Both the position numbers and the translations under genes were made by a program. Positions 27,298 to 36,256 of a stretch of 64,000 nucleotides of DNA are shown here, piece by piece. Position 1 is the stretch's first letter; the number at the start of each line of letters is the position of its first letter. This stretch comes from Nocardia abscessus. GTDB taxonomy: Bacteria > Actinomycetota > Actinomycetes > Mycobacteriales > Mycobacteriaceae. Under the pieces are notes generated by a model. That model was not told the origin of the DNA. It saw only the letters and a program-made list of their open reading frames with translations, and ran no database searches. The stretch spans positions 186,001 through 250,000 of the forward strand of contig NZ_JADLQO010000007.1 of NCBI RefSeq assembly GCF_015477775.1, given 5' to 3'.

Positions 27298-29301
27298 CTA
27301 GCCGAAGTACTTGCGGAACCATGCCGTGAGTTCGGCTTCGTTCTTGGGTCCCGGATCCGGGTGATCGGCGCGCAGCGTGCAGAAATGCGCGGTGATCGCG
27401 AACTTGTTGTGCACCAGGAACAGGCAGCTCGGGCCCAGCGCGGGATCGCTGACCGGGTAGCAGAAATAGCGGCCGGTGACGTTGCCGTCCTGTCGCCACA
27501 CGTCGTCGCCCGGCTCGCCGCGACCGCACACATGGCCCGAGAACTGCCCACGGTTCCCCTCGTACAGGTACGTCGCCGCGTCCTGGTCCGGGAAGCCGAA
27601 GAACTCCGCGGACGGGAACCCGGTCTTCGTGCCGCAGGACAGCACCGCGTCCACCGGGCCGGGCGGCGGATCGACATGCCTGCAGTTGCCCGGGCCGAAA
27701 TCACCGGCCAGGTGGTTGAGCACCGCCCGATCGGCCTGCGTGAAATAGTCCGGGTCCCGGGCGGTGTCGGGTGTGCGGAACCCGCCGCCGTCGCGCGCGG
27801 CGACGTAGTCGCGGTAGGCCTGCTGGTCGGGCTCCCAGATGTACACCGCGACCGCCATCTCCTGCTCGTCCGTGACCAGCAGCCCCGGCCGTGGCGTCGC
27901 GGGATCGTCCACCTTGCTGAGGAAACAGGACTTGCGGCCGATCTCCACGCCGTCGCGCTGCATCGGTCCGTCCTGCCCCGGCGGGTCGCCGGGGCAGCTG
28001 CGCCCCTGCAGGCTGGTCAGCACCGCCGACGTATAGTCCCGCAGTTGGTCGACGGTGCGGAACCGCAGGAATCGCGCCACCGGAGCGCTCGCGGCCGGAT
28101 TCGCGGTACAGAACACGACGGCGACAGTGGGCGGGTCCGGGTCCTCGTGCACACAGTTGGCCCGTTTGTAGCCCGACGAACCGACCAGCGACAGCAGTTC
28201 GACGTCCGGGCCGTGCGGGGCGCTCGCGTCGGGTACGGCGGCACCCGTGGTCGGGCGGGTCAGCTCCCAGCCGAGGAAGCCGAGTACGCCGGCCAGCAAA
28301 ATGACGCACAGCAGGGCGAGCACGCGCAGCAGGCGCCGACGACGTGGTCGCGGCTCCGGCGGCTCGGTCGTCGCGCCCGGCCGGTCCCCTGGCGGACCCG
28401 CACCGGTCGGCGGATCGCCGTCCTCCGGCTTCGCGGGTTGTTCGAGCGAGCGGCCCGCGGTCGCCTCTGTCATCGCCGCCTGCGCGGCCGCCCCGAGTTC
28501 ACCTGCCGTGCCGTACCGCGCCTGCGGGTCCTTGGCCATGCCGCGCGCGACCACCGCGTCCAGCCGGGCGGGCAGTGCGGGCCGGGACGAATGCGGCCGC
28601 GGCGGCGGCTCGAACAGGTGCGCCGAGACGATCTGCGCCTCGGTGTCCTTCGGGTACGGCCGCGATCCGGTAAGGCACTCGTACAGCACGCAGGTCAGGG
28701 CGTAGATGTCGGCGGCGGGGGTGACCGCGCGGGAGTGGAACCGTTCCGGCGCCATGTAGTGGAACGAGCCGATCGCCGAGCCGTCGCTGGTGAGGCTCTC
28801 GGCGGTGGCCGACTGCGCGATTCCGAAGTCCACCAGGTAGGCGAATCCGTCCGAGGTGAGCAGGATGTTGTCCGGCTTGATGTCCCGGTGCACCAAGCCG
28901 TCGGCGTGCGCGGCGTCCAGTGCCGCGGCGACCTGCCGCACGATCGCGATCGTCCGCTCCGGCTCCAGCGGCGCCCGCTCGGTCAGCAGCGCGCGCAAGC
29001 TGTCACCGCCGACCAGCCGCATGTCGATGAAGAGCCTGCCGTCGATCTCGCCGTAATCGTGGATCGGGATGATGTGCGGCTCCTGCAGCCGCGCCGCGAC
29101 GTGCGACTCGCGCCGGAACCGTTCCCGGAACACGGGGTCGTCGTGCAGCCGCTCGGGCAGCACCTTCAGCGCGATGGTGCGGTCCTTGACGGTGTCGTAG
29201 GCCTCGAACACTTCCCCCATGCCGCCACGACCGATCAGGCGATCCAGGCGATACGGCCCGAATCGCGACCCCACCTCGAGCGTATGACGTCGTGTGGTCA
29301 T
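27298..29301 (-). CDS. Transmembrane Ser/Thr protein kinase with duplicated Cys-rich outer domain
   Basis: A 667-aa PknB-type kinase. The kinase domain covers residues 12-270: Gly-rich loop GRGGMGEVFEAYD, Lys in IALKVL, catalytic loop HRDIKPDN, DFGIAQ and the APERF P+1 segment. A Pro-rich linker and an Arg-rich stop-transfer flank lead to one membrane helix near 325-345. The outer ~320 residues have about ten cysteines in two similar units of roughly 150 residues, each starting with an NCxH...DP motif and containing a CxGxP-like turn and a late Cys pair. The start ATG 29301 follows GGAGGACGAG. It should sense an external or envelope signal; the ligand is unknown. Confidence 0.92.
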   Translation of the reverse strand: MTTRRHTLEVGSRFGPYRLDRLIGRGGMGEVFEAYDTVKDRTIALKVLPERLHDDPVFRERFRRESHVAARLQEPHIIPIHDYGEIDGRLFIDMRLVGGDSLRALLTERAPLEPERTIAIVRQVAAALDAAHADGLVHRDIKPDNILLTSDGFAYLVDFGIAQSATAESLTSDGSAIGSFHYMAPERFHSRAVTPAADIYALTCVLYECLTGSRPYPKDTEAQIVSAHLFEPPPRPHSSRPALPARLDAVVARGMAKDPQARYGTAGELGAAAQAAMTEATAGRSLEQPAKPEDGDPPTGAGPPGDRPGATTEPPEPRPRRRRLLRVLALLCVILLAGVLGFLGWELTRPTTGAAVPDASAPHGPDVELLSLVGSSGYKRANCVHEDPDPPTVAVVFCTANPAASAPVARFLRFRTVDQLRDYTSAVLTSLQGRSCPGDPPGQDGPMQRDGVEIGRKSCFLSKVDDPATPRPGLLVTDEQEMAVAVYIWEPDQQAYRDYVAARDGGGFRTPDTARDPDYFTQADRAVLNHLAGDFGPGNCRHVDPPPGPVDAVLSCGTKTGFPSAEFFGFPDQDAATYLYEGNRGQFSGHVCGRGEPGDDVWRQDGNVTGRYFCYPVSDPALGPSCLFLVHNKFAITAHFCTLRADHPDPGPKNEAELTAWFRKYFG

Positions 29302-29518
29302 CTCGTCCTCCGTGACGGGGACCCGGAGGGTGTCCGGCGCGGACCGAGCCGAACGCCTTCCCGGGGCCGTGACCCGGGTTCCTGCGCTCAACTCTAGAGC
29401 GCGGCCGACCGCTTCGGCAGGCATATCGCGCAGCGGGCCGGTCGGCCGCCCATTCGGCGTCAGAGCACGTCGGCGCAGGTCCGCCGAGATGTGGCGGGCC
29501 GGTGACGATCGAACGCCG

Positions 29519-29959
29519 TCATATCCGATCGGCCGCGGAGGTGGCATTCAGCGCGTGCGCGGGATTCCGGCCGCGGCGGCGATAGCCGCCCGGCGGAGCA
29601 CCGAACTCGCGCTTGAACGCTTTCGCGAAGGCGAACTCGGAGGTGTAGCCGGCGCGGGTGGCGAGCGCGGCCAGCGGGTCGTCGGTGTCGCGCAGTGCCC
29701 GCGCGCCGCCCTGGTCATCCGCCACCAGGTCAGGTACGCCAGCGGTGCGCGGCCGACGAGCTGGGCGAATCGTTTCGCGAACGCGGCTCGGGAGAGTCCG
29801 GCCCGCCCGGCCAGCTCCTCGACCGTCCAGGGATGCGCCGGGTCGTCGTGCATGTGGCGCAGCGCGACGGAGATGGACGGGTCGGCCAGCGCGGCCGCCC
29901 AGCCGGTCGGCCAGCCGTGGGCCTGCTCGTCGTCGACGTCCAGGCACGCACGACCGCAC
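29519..29959 (-). pseudogene. AraC-type regulator remnant, frameshifted and N-terminally truncated
   Basis: Two minus-strand frames together give the C-terminal half of a cupin-AraC regulator. The upstream frame reads HPWTVEELAGRAGLSRAAFA and AYLTWWRMT; the downstream frame continues DDPLAALATRAGYTSEFAFA and KREFGAPPGGY. The join requires a +2/-1 shift in the GCGCGCG run around 29698-29706. A further shift near 29940 is possible (VVRAW then LDVDDEQ). The N-terminal cupin domain is absent: at about 29960 the sequence becomes a different, opposing gene fragment. A sequencing slip could explain one shift, but not the missing N-terminus. Confidence 0.7.
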
Positions 29960-29984
29960 TCACTTTCCCCGGCGCGTCGCAGCC

Positions 29985-30384
29985 GTGGAGGTGGTGAAGT
30001 TCGCTCTGACCGAGGTGGTCACCGTCCCCCGGCACGTTCCCGCCGAGCACGTCGAAGCGGTCGCCGAAGCCGAGGTGGCCGCGCTGTTCGCCGACCTCAC
30101 TCCGGAGTTGGCGGAGACGCTTCCGGAGTTTCCCCAGGACGACCCGGAGGATCCGGGCCGGTTCCTGGTGCTGGCCGACGTCACCGGACCCGGTGGCGGC
30201 ACCCGGGTGTACACCGAGGGCTTCGACACCTACCGATTCACGGCGATCGCCGCGGCCGATGCCGCCGTCCGGCTCGCCACCGACGGCGCCGAGCCGGGCG
30301 TGCTCGCACCGAGTCAGGCATTCGAGCCCGCGGATGTCTTGAATTCCTTTGCCCCGCACGGCATTCGGTGGTCGGTGGAACCGG
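29985..30384 (+). pseudogene. C-terminal fragment of a probable saccharopine-dehydrogenase-like oxidoreductase
   Basis: The plus frame from about 29985 encodes some 130 well-formed residues, including VKFALTEVVTVPRHVPAEHV, DTYRFTAIAAADAAVRLA and VLAPSQAFEPADVLNSFAPH, then loses protein character. This looks like the C-terminal end of an NAD(P)-binding saccharopine-dehydrogenase-type protein. The Rossmann N-terminus is missing, there is no ribosome site at the GTG 29985, and no stop follows near the expected end. It abuts the truncated AraC remnant head to head. Family assignment is from memory of the motif pattern and is moderate. Confidence 0.45.
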
Positions 30385-30542
30385 CCCCGCGAACACCTGG
30401 CGACCCGCACGCTCACATTGCGCGCCCGCGCTCGTCGCTGTACCGATCGCGCCGGGCTCGCGCGCAACCGGCGTTCGGGGGATGTTCGAGGGGATGGACG
30501 ACCCGAACCCGTTGCGGCGGTCGCGGCTCGCCCGAGCCGCCG

Positions 30543-31856
30543 TCAACCCCGCGCCCCGGGCGGGTGGGGACGGCGGTGCAGGGCGAGCTGGATCTCCAGC
30601 AGCAGGCGATCGGCGGGGTCGTCGAGGTTCATGCCGAGAATGTCCTCGATCCGGCGAAGCCGGTAGCGCAGGGTATTCGGATGTACGCACAGCGCCGCGG
30701 CGGCGTCGCGCACGTCGCCGTGTTCGCGCAGATAGGTCTCGACGCTCTCGCGCAGGCTCGCGGAATGCTTGCGGTCGTAGTCCAACAGCGCTTGCAGCCG
30801 GGGATCGCGCAATTCCGGCCGCGACCCGACGAGATCGAGCACCTCGCCGAGCAGCACCGCCGTCCGCGCCTCGGCGAGGGTGGTCACCCGGTTCCCGGGT
30901 GCTGCCGTGCCGGTACCGTCCAGCACCCGATCGACCTCTGCGCGCGCGGCCGCCACCCGGCTCAAATCGGGGACCGGGCAAGCGATCGCCGCCCGCAACC
31001 ACAGCGAGCGCTTCGTTTCGAACTGCTCGATCAGCTGCCGGGTCCAAGCCGTCACCGCCCGCGCGGATCGGTAACCGGGCAGCAGCACGTACACGCGCTC
31101 ACCGATCGTGGTGGTCACCGAGTCACCGCGAAAAGAGCTGGCGTGCAGGCGGAGAACGCCGCCCAACGCAGCAGGCTCGGTGACGGGCTCCTGCCCGGCG
31201 GGCAGAAGCGCGAACCCGATCACGGCCGCCGGACCGGTCGGCGCCAGGTTCAGCGCGTCCGCCACCACCGCCGAGTCGACCGCTGCCCCACCGATGCCGA
31301 ACAGCCGCCGGATCAACAGCGCCTCGGTGGTGGGCGCGTCCAGGTTCCGGGAGATCAGGCGTGCCGCGATGGCCGCCGCGCCGCGCAGGATCTCGGCCGC
31401 GTCCGGTTTGAACGGCCGATCGCCCTGCTGCAGCCAGATCGCACCGAGCACCCGTGGCGCGCGGGCGTCCACGTCCGCGGGACGGCGGATGCCGATCACC
31501 AATCTGCGCTTGATGTTCAGCTCGTCGTGCGCCGGCACGTCGACGACCTCGTCGGTGTCCCGGAGCCGATCGAACACGCCCCATTGCCGCAACAGGGCCA
31601 GGTACTCCCGCGGCCCTTCCCTGCCGAGAATCGAGCGCACCCGCAACTGGTCGGCGTTCTCGTCGGACGCCGAGTACGCGAGCACGTGCGACCGCGGATC
31701 CTCGATCGACACCATCCCGCCCGCGTGGTGCGCGATCATCTGCGCCAGCTCGAACAGGTCGATGTCCGCGGCGACCTGCTCTCCGTCCCCGGCCACGTTC
31801 CCGTCCTTCGGCCAACTCGACAATGCACTTGTCCCATCTTTGTCCGACTGGCTCAT
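30543..31856 (-). CDS. PucR/CdaR family regulator of proline catabolism (PruC-like)
   Basis: A 437-aa PucR-type regulator: an N-terminal sensory region, a central GGDEF-like segment, and a C-terminal helix-turn-helix with ALCVHPNTLRYRLRRIEDIL near residue 400, the hallmark of the family. It lies divergently from pruA, with 66 bp between start codons and a perfect inverted repeat in the gap. PucR-type activators of proline dehydrogenase genes are known in actinobacteria (PruC in mycobacteria), so control of pruA-pruB by proline is the likely role. ATG 31856 is the start nearest that gap. Confidence 0.88.
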   Translation of the reverse strand: MSQSDKDGTSALSSWPKDGNVAGDGEQVAADIDLFELAQMIAHHAGGMVSIEDPRSHVLAYSASDENADQLRVRSILGREGPREYLALLRQWGVFDRLRDTDEVVDVPAHDELNIKRRLVIGIRRPADVDARAPRVLGAIWLQQGDRPFKPDAAEILRGAAAIAARLISRNLDAPTTEALLIRRLFGIGGAAVDSAVVADALNLAPTGPAAVIGFALLPAGQEPVTEPAALGGVLRLHASSFRGDSVTTTIGERVYVLLPGYRSARAVTAWTRQLIEQFETKRSLWLRAAIACPVPDLSRVAAARAEVDRVLDGTGTAAPGNRVTTLAEARTAVLLGEVLDLVGSRPELRDPRLQALLDYDRKHSASLRESVETYLREHGDVRDAAAALCVHPNTLRYRLRRIEDILGMNLDDPADRLLLEIQLALHRRPHPPGARG

Positions 31857-31867
31857 TCTCCGGGCAG

Positions 31868-31899
31868 TTTTCCGGTGTTGACTTCCCTCTACCGGAAAA
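31868..31899. promoter_or_regulatory. Perfect inverted repeat in the pruA / PucR divergent promoter
   Basis: TTTTCCGGT (31868-31876) and ACCGGAAAA (31891-31899) are perfect 9-bp arms with a 14-bp spacer. The spacer contains TTGACT, a possible -35 for pruA. An AGGAGGT ribosome site follows at 31913-31919. It is the best candidate operator for the PucR regulator. Confidence 0.6.
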
Positions 31900-31922
31900 T
31901 CACCTAAATAGCAGGAGGTCTC

Positions 31923-33560
31923 ATGGACGCCGTCGTGGCCCCGCCACCGCCGGTCAACGAACCGGTGGGCAGTTTCGCGCCGGGCACGGCCGAGCGCGAG
32001 CGCCTGCGGGTGAAGCTGGCCGAACTCGCCGCGACGCCGACCGAGGTCGCGCACGTCATCGGCGGCGTGCACCGGGGCGGTGGCGGCGAGCGCGTCCGGG
32101 TGGTGCAGCCGCACCGGCACGACGCCGTCCTGGGCACGGTCGGCACGGCCGGACCGGCCGAGGTCCGCGATGCCATCGCGGCGGCGACCGTCGCGGCGCC
32201 GGACTGGCGTGCGCTGTCCTTCGCCGAGCGCGCCGCGATCTTCCTGCGCGCCGCCGACCTGCTGGCCGGGCCGTGGCGCGAAACCATCGCCGCCGCAACG
32301 ATGCTGGGCCAATCCAAGACCGCCTACCAGGCCGAGATCGACACCCCGTGCGAGCTGGTCGACTTCTGGCGGTTCAACGTGCACTTCGCGCGCCGGATCC
32401 TGGCGGACCAGCCGATGTCGGCGCCTGGGGTGTGGAATCAGATGGACTACCGCCCGCTCGAGGGCTTCGTGTACGCGATCACGCCGTTCAACTTCTCCGC
32501 CATCGCGGGCAACCTGCCCACCGCACCCGCGCTGATGGGCAACACCGTGGTGTGGAAGCCTGCCCTCACCCAGTCGGTGGCGGCGTACTGGACGATGCGG
32601 CTGCTGGAAGCCGCGGGGCTGCCGCCCGGCGTGATCAACATGGTGCACGGCGCGGGACCGGAAGTGTCGGAGGTGGCGCTGGCCGATCACCGTCTCGCGG
32701 GCATCCACTTCACCGGGTCCACCGCGACCTTCCGGCGCCTCTGGCGCACCGTCGCGGCGAACCTCGACCACTACGACACCTACCCGCGCCTGGTCGGCGA
32801 GACCGGCGGCAAGGACTTCGTCGTGGCGCACAGCTCGGCCGATCCCGAGGTGCTGAGCACGGCTCTGATCCGCGGCGCGTTCGACTACCAGGGCCAGAAG
32901 TGCTCGGCCGCCTCCCGCGCGTTCCTCCCGCGATCGCTGTGGGACCGGATGGGCCGCGAATTCATCGACCGGGTGGCCGCGCTCAGCTACGGCGACGTCA
33001 CCGACTTCGGTCACTTCGGCGGAGCGCTCATCGACCGGCGCGCCTTCACCAAGAACACCGACGCCATCGAACGCGCCAAGGCGACGCCCGGTCTGACCAT
33101 CGCCACGGGCGGCCACGCCGACGACAGCGTCGGCTATTTCGTCGAGCCCACCGTCCTGCTCGGCGACGACCCCGCCGACGAGGCGTTCGGCACCGAGTAC
33201 TTCGGACCGATCCTGGCCGTGCACGTCTACGACGATTCGTCCGGCGGCTCGTTCGAGTCCACGCTCGACGTGATCGACCGCGGCTCGCCCTACGGCTTGA
33301 CCGGCGCGGTCATCGCCGAGGACCGGGCGGCGATCGGCACCGCCGTCGAGCGGTTGCGCTTCGCGGCGGGCAACTTCTACGTCAACGACAAACCCACCGG
33401 CGCGGTCGTCGGACAGCAGCCGTTCGGCGGGTCGCGTGCGTCGGGCACCAACGACAAGGCAGGCTCGGCACAGAACCTGCTGCGCTGGACCTCCGCTCGC
33501 ACGATCAAGGAAACCTTCGTCCCCGCGACCGACCACCGCTACCCGCACCAGGAGTTGTGA
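31923..33560 (+). CDS. pruA: L-glutamate gamma-semialdehyde (1-pyrroline-5-carboxylate) dehydrogenase
   Basis: A 545-aa aldehyde dehydrogenase of the pyrroline-5-carboxylate type. It has VYAITPFNFSAIAGNLP, the active-site Glu in VGETGGKDF, the catalytic Cys in GQKCSAASRAF, and the family-specific QQPFGGSRASGTNDKAG near the C-terminus. It oxidises glutamate semialdehyde to glutamate with NAD+. The start has a near-ideal AGGAGGT site. The stop overlaps the proline dehydrogenase start by one base (TGATG), giving a two-gene proline catabolism operon. Confidence 0.96.
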   Translation: MDAVVAPPPPVNEPVGSFAPGTAERERLRVKLAELAATPTEVAHVIGGVHRGGGGERVRVVQPHRHDAVLGTVGTAGPAEVRDAIAAATVAAPDWRALSFAERAAIFLRAADLLAGPWRETIAAATMLGQSKTAYQAEIDTPCELVDFWRFNVHFARRILADQPMSAPGVWNQMDYRPLEGFVYAITPFNFSAIAGNLPTAPALMGNTVVWKPALTQSVAAYWTMRLLEAAGLPPGVINMVHGAGPEVSEVALADHRLAGIHFTGSTATFRRLWRTVAANLDHYDTYPRLVGETGGKDFVVAHSSADPEVLSTALIRGAFDYQGQKCSAASRAFLPRSLWDRMGREFIDRVAALSYGDVTDFGHFGGALIDRRAFTKNTDAIERAKATPGLTIATGGHADDSVGYFVEPTVLLGDDPADEAFGTEYFGPILAVHVYDDSSGGSFESTLDVIDRGSPYGLTGAVIAEDRAAIGTAVERLRFAAGNFYVNDKPTGAVVGQQPFGGSRASGTNDKAGSAQNLLRWTSARTIKETFVPATDHRYPHQEL

Positions 33561-34519
33561 TGGCCTTCTCCGGACTGCTGCGGCCCGCCGTACTGGCGGC
33601 GTCCCGTTCCCCGCGCCTGGAGCGCGCGATCACCCGCATGCCGAGTACCAAGAAACTGGTCGACCGTTTCGTCGCGGGTGAGACCGAGGGCGACGCGGTC
33701 GCCGCGTCCTCGGCGCTGCTCGGCTCCGGACGCTTCGTGAGCATCGACTACCTCGGCGAGGACACCACCGATCTCGACCGCGCCCGCGGAACCGTCGCGC
33801 ACTACCTGCGGCTGCTGTCGGCGCTGGGTGAGCTTCGGGCCGTCGACGAGGCGCCGGTACCTCGACTGGAGGTTTCGCTCAAGCTGTCCGCGCTGGGCCA
33901 GTCGCTGCCGCAGAACGGGTACGCCATCGCCCGCGAGCACGCCTACGAGATCTGCACGGCGGCGAAGGCGGCCGGGGTCTGGGTCACCGTGGACGCCGAG
34001 GACCACACCACCACCGAGGCGACGCTGGCCATCGTGCGCGAGCTGCGCCTGGATTTCCCGTGGCTGGGCACGGTCTTGCAGGCATATCTCAAACGCACCG
34101 AGCAGGACTGCCAGATCTTCGCCGGGCCCGGATCACGGATCCGGTTGTGCAAGGGCGCCTATCGTGAGCCCGCGTCGGTGGCCTATCAGAGCCGATCCGC
34201 GGTGGACGAGTCCTACCTGCGCTGCCTGCGGGTCCTGATGGAGGGCAAAGGCTATCCGATGATCGCCACGCACGATCCGGCGCTGATCGAGGCCGCGCTG
34301 GGCTGCGTGCGTGAAAGCGGCCGGAAGGCGGGCGATTTCGAGTTCCAGATGCTGCACGGCATCCGCGACGCCGAACAGCGGCGCCTGGCCGGAGCGGGCC
34401 ACGCACTGCGCGTCTACCTGCCCTACGGCGACCAGTGGTACGGCTACTTCATGCGCAGGCTGGCCGAGCGGCCCGCCAACATCGCGTTCTTCCTGCGCTC
34501 CTTCGGCCGCGACCGCTGA
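33560..34519 (+). CDS. pruB: Proline dehydrogenase
   Basis: A 319-aa monofunctional proline dehydrogenase with an FAD-dependent TIM barrel. LEVSLKLSALGQ, VDAEDHTTTE, QAYLKRTEQD, RLCKGAYREP, IATHDP and FEFQMLHGIRD are in the expected order; YFMRRLAERPAN near the end holds the conserved RRxxERPxN proline-binding arginines. It oxidises proline to pyrroline-5-carboxylate, passed to PruA. It is translationally coupled to pruA through TGATG with a CAGGAG ribosome site inside the pruA end. Confidence 0.96.
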   Translation: MAFSGLLRPAVLAASRSPRLERAITRMPSTKKLVDRFVAGETEGDAVAASSALLGSGRFVSIDYLGEDTTDLDRARGTVAHYLRLLSALGELRAVDEAPVPRLEVSLKLSALGQSLPQNGYAIAREHAYEICTAAKAAGVWVTVDAEDHTTTEATLAIVRELRLDFPWLGTVLQAYLKRTEQDCQIFAGPGSRIRLCKGAYREPASVAYQSRSAVDESYLRCLRVLMEGKGYPMIATHDPALIEAALGCVRESGRKAGDFEFQMLHGIRDAEQRRLAGAGHALRVYLPYGDQWYGYFMRRLAERPANIAFFLRSFGRDR

Positions 34520-34660
34520 GAGCACGAATCGAGGACGCCCGGTCCACGATTCTCGACCGCGGTCGCGAAAGCCGACCGTTTCGCCGCTGCTTGCGACGTC
34601 ACGCGACCCCAACCGGCCGAACCGACGGTTTCGAGCGACGCGAGACCTAGCATTGAACAC

Positions 34661-34679
34661 CCAGCGCCGCAGGCGCTGG
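34661..34679 (+). promoter_or_regulatory. Hairpin in the leader of the amino-acid permease gene
   Basis: CCAGCGCC-gca-GGCGCTGG forms a perfect 8-bp stem 24 bp before the permease ATG and is followed by GAAAACC. It may terminate pruB transcripts, attenuate the permease, or be an operator. The 184-bp gap holds no other gene. Confidence 0.4.
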
Positions 34680-34703
34680 AAAACCGACACAGCAAGGATC
34701 CTT

Positions 34704-36158
34704 ATGTCTTTCGCGCAGTTACGCGGCCAGATGACGCGCCGAAAGCCGCTCGGCGAAGTAGAGGAAGAGGCCGCCCCGGCCGACGAGCAGCTGTCGCGGT
34801 CGCTCGGCCTGTGGCAGCTCACCGCGATCGGTGTGGGCGGAATCATCGGCGCGGGCATCTTCACCTTGGCGGGTGCGGTCGCGCACTCCGTCACCGGGCC
34901 GTCGGTGTTGATCTCGTTCCTCATCGCGGGTGTGGCCAGCGGCGCCGCCGCGCTGTGTTACGCCGAGTTCGCCGGGATGATCCCCAAGGCCGGGTCCGCC
35001 TACACCTACGGGTATGTATCGCTCGGCGAGATCGCGGGCTGGTTCATCGGGTGGGATCTGCTGCTGGAGTACATCGCGGTCGCGGCGGTGGTCGCCATCG
35101 GCGTCTCCGGATACTTCAAATTCCTGCTGGAGCAGGTCGACGTCACGCTGCCGGATTGGATGATGGGCGCCTCGGGCACCGGCGAAGGCCATGTGATCGA
35201 TGTGTTCGCCGTCCTGTTCTGCCTCGGCACCGCCTGGCTGCTGTCGCGCGGCATCCGCAGTGTCGGCCGGTTCGAGACCGTGGCCGTCGGCATCAAGGTC
35301 GCCTTGGTCGTGCTGATCGTGGTGCTCGGGGTGTTCCATATCGACAGCTCGAACTACACCCCGTACTTCCCGTTCGGCGCCGGTGCGGTGTGGACGGGCG
35401 CGGCCACGGTCTTCTTCGCCGTGTTCGGTTACGACGCGATGAGCACCGCAGCGGAGGAATCCACCGAGGGCAAGAAGCATCTGCCCAAGGCGATCATCTA
35501 TTCGCTGGCCATCGCCATGGTGCTCTACGTGCTGGCCACCCTGGTGTTGACCGGCATGCAGAAATACACCGAGATCAGCCCGACCAGCGGGTTCTCCACC
35601 GCGTTCGAGTCGGTCGGACAGCCGGGCGTGGCCAACATCATCGCGGTCGGCGCCATCGTCGGCATCGTCACCGTGGTGCTCACCTTCATGCTCGGCGTCA
35701 CCCGGGTCTGGTTCGCGATGAGCCGCGACGGGCTGCTGCCGGAGTGGTTCGCCAAAACCCATCCGGTCCGCAAGGTGCCCACCCGGGTGACCTGGATCGT
35801 CGGCATCGGATCTGCGCTGATGGCCGGGTTGCTGGACATCACGGTGGTCGCCGAGCTCACCAATATCGGCATCCTGATGGCGTTCATCGTGGTGTCCGTC
35901 GCGGTGATCGTGCTGCGGCGCACCCGCCCCGACGAGCCGCGCGAGTTCCGGCTGCCCTTCATGCCGGTCGTGCCGCTGATCGGCATCGGGTTCTCGATGT
36001 ACCTGATCTGGTCGCTGCCGTGGGAGACCTGGGTACGCTTCGCGATCTGGCTGGTCGTCGGCCTGATCGTCTACTTCGCATACTCGCGCACCCACTCCAA
36101 GCTGGAGCGCACCGGCGCCGCGACGACCGAAGGCCCGTCGACCGGGCACGACCGATGA
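34704..36158 (+). CDS. APC-superfamily amino acid permease (CAT/YfnA type)
   Basis: A 484-aa transporter with about twelve membrane helices. The first helix carries GVGGIIGAGIFTLAG, the substrate-binding glycine motif of cationic/basic amino-acid permeases, and the polar N-terminus of ~40 residues is cytosolic. FAVFGYDAMSTAAEES in helix 6 and VRKVPTRVTWIVG in the loop before helix 9 are typical. It follows pruA-pruB after 184 bp and could import proline or another amino acid feeding that route. This link rests on position only. ATG 34704 has an AAGGA site. Confidence 0.88.
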   Translation: MSFAQLRGQMTRRKPLGEVEEEAAPADEQLSRSLGLWQLTAIGVGGIIGAGIFTLAGAVAHSVTGPSVLISFLIAGVASGAAALCYAEFAGMIPKAGSAYTYGYVSLGEIAGWFIGWDLLLEYIAVAAVVAIGVSGYFKFLLEQVDVTLPDWMMGASGTGEGHVIDVFAVLFCLGTAWLLSRGIRSVGRFETVAVGIKVALVVLIVVLGVFHIDSSNYTPYFPFGAGAVWTGAATVFFAVFGYDAMSTAAEESTEGKKHLPKAIIYSLAIAMVLYVLATLVLTGMQKYTEISPTSGFSTAFESVGQPGVANIIAVGAIVGIVTVVLTFMLGVTRVWFAMSRDGLLPEWFAKTHPVRKVPTRVTWIVGIGSALMAGLLDITVVAELTNIGILMAFIVVSVAVIVLRRTRPDEPREFRLPFMPVVPLIGIGFSMYLIWSLPWETWVRFAIWLVVGLIVYFAYSRTHSKLERTGAATTEGPSTGHDR

Positions 36159-36256
36159 ACCGAACGGGCTCGCCGGGCTCGGTGATTGCGGAATGATCGC
36201 TCGACTGCATACGGTCGGGGGTGTCGGCATCGGCGGCCCGGAAGGAGCGGTAGCGG

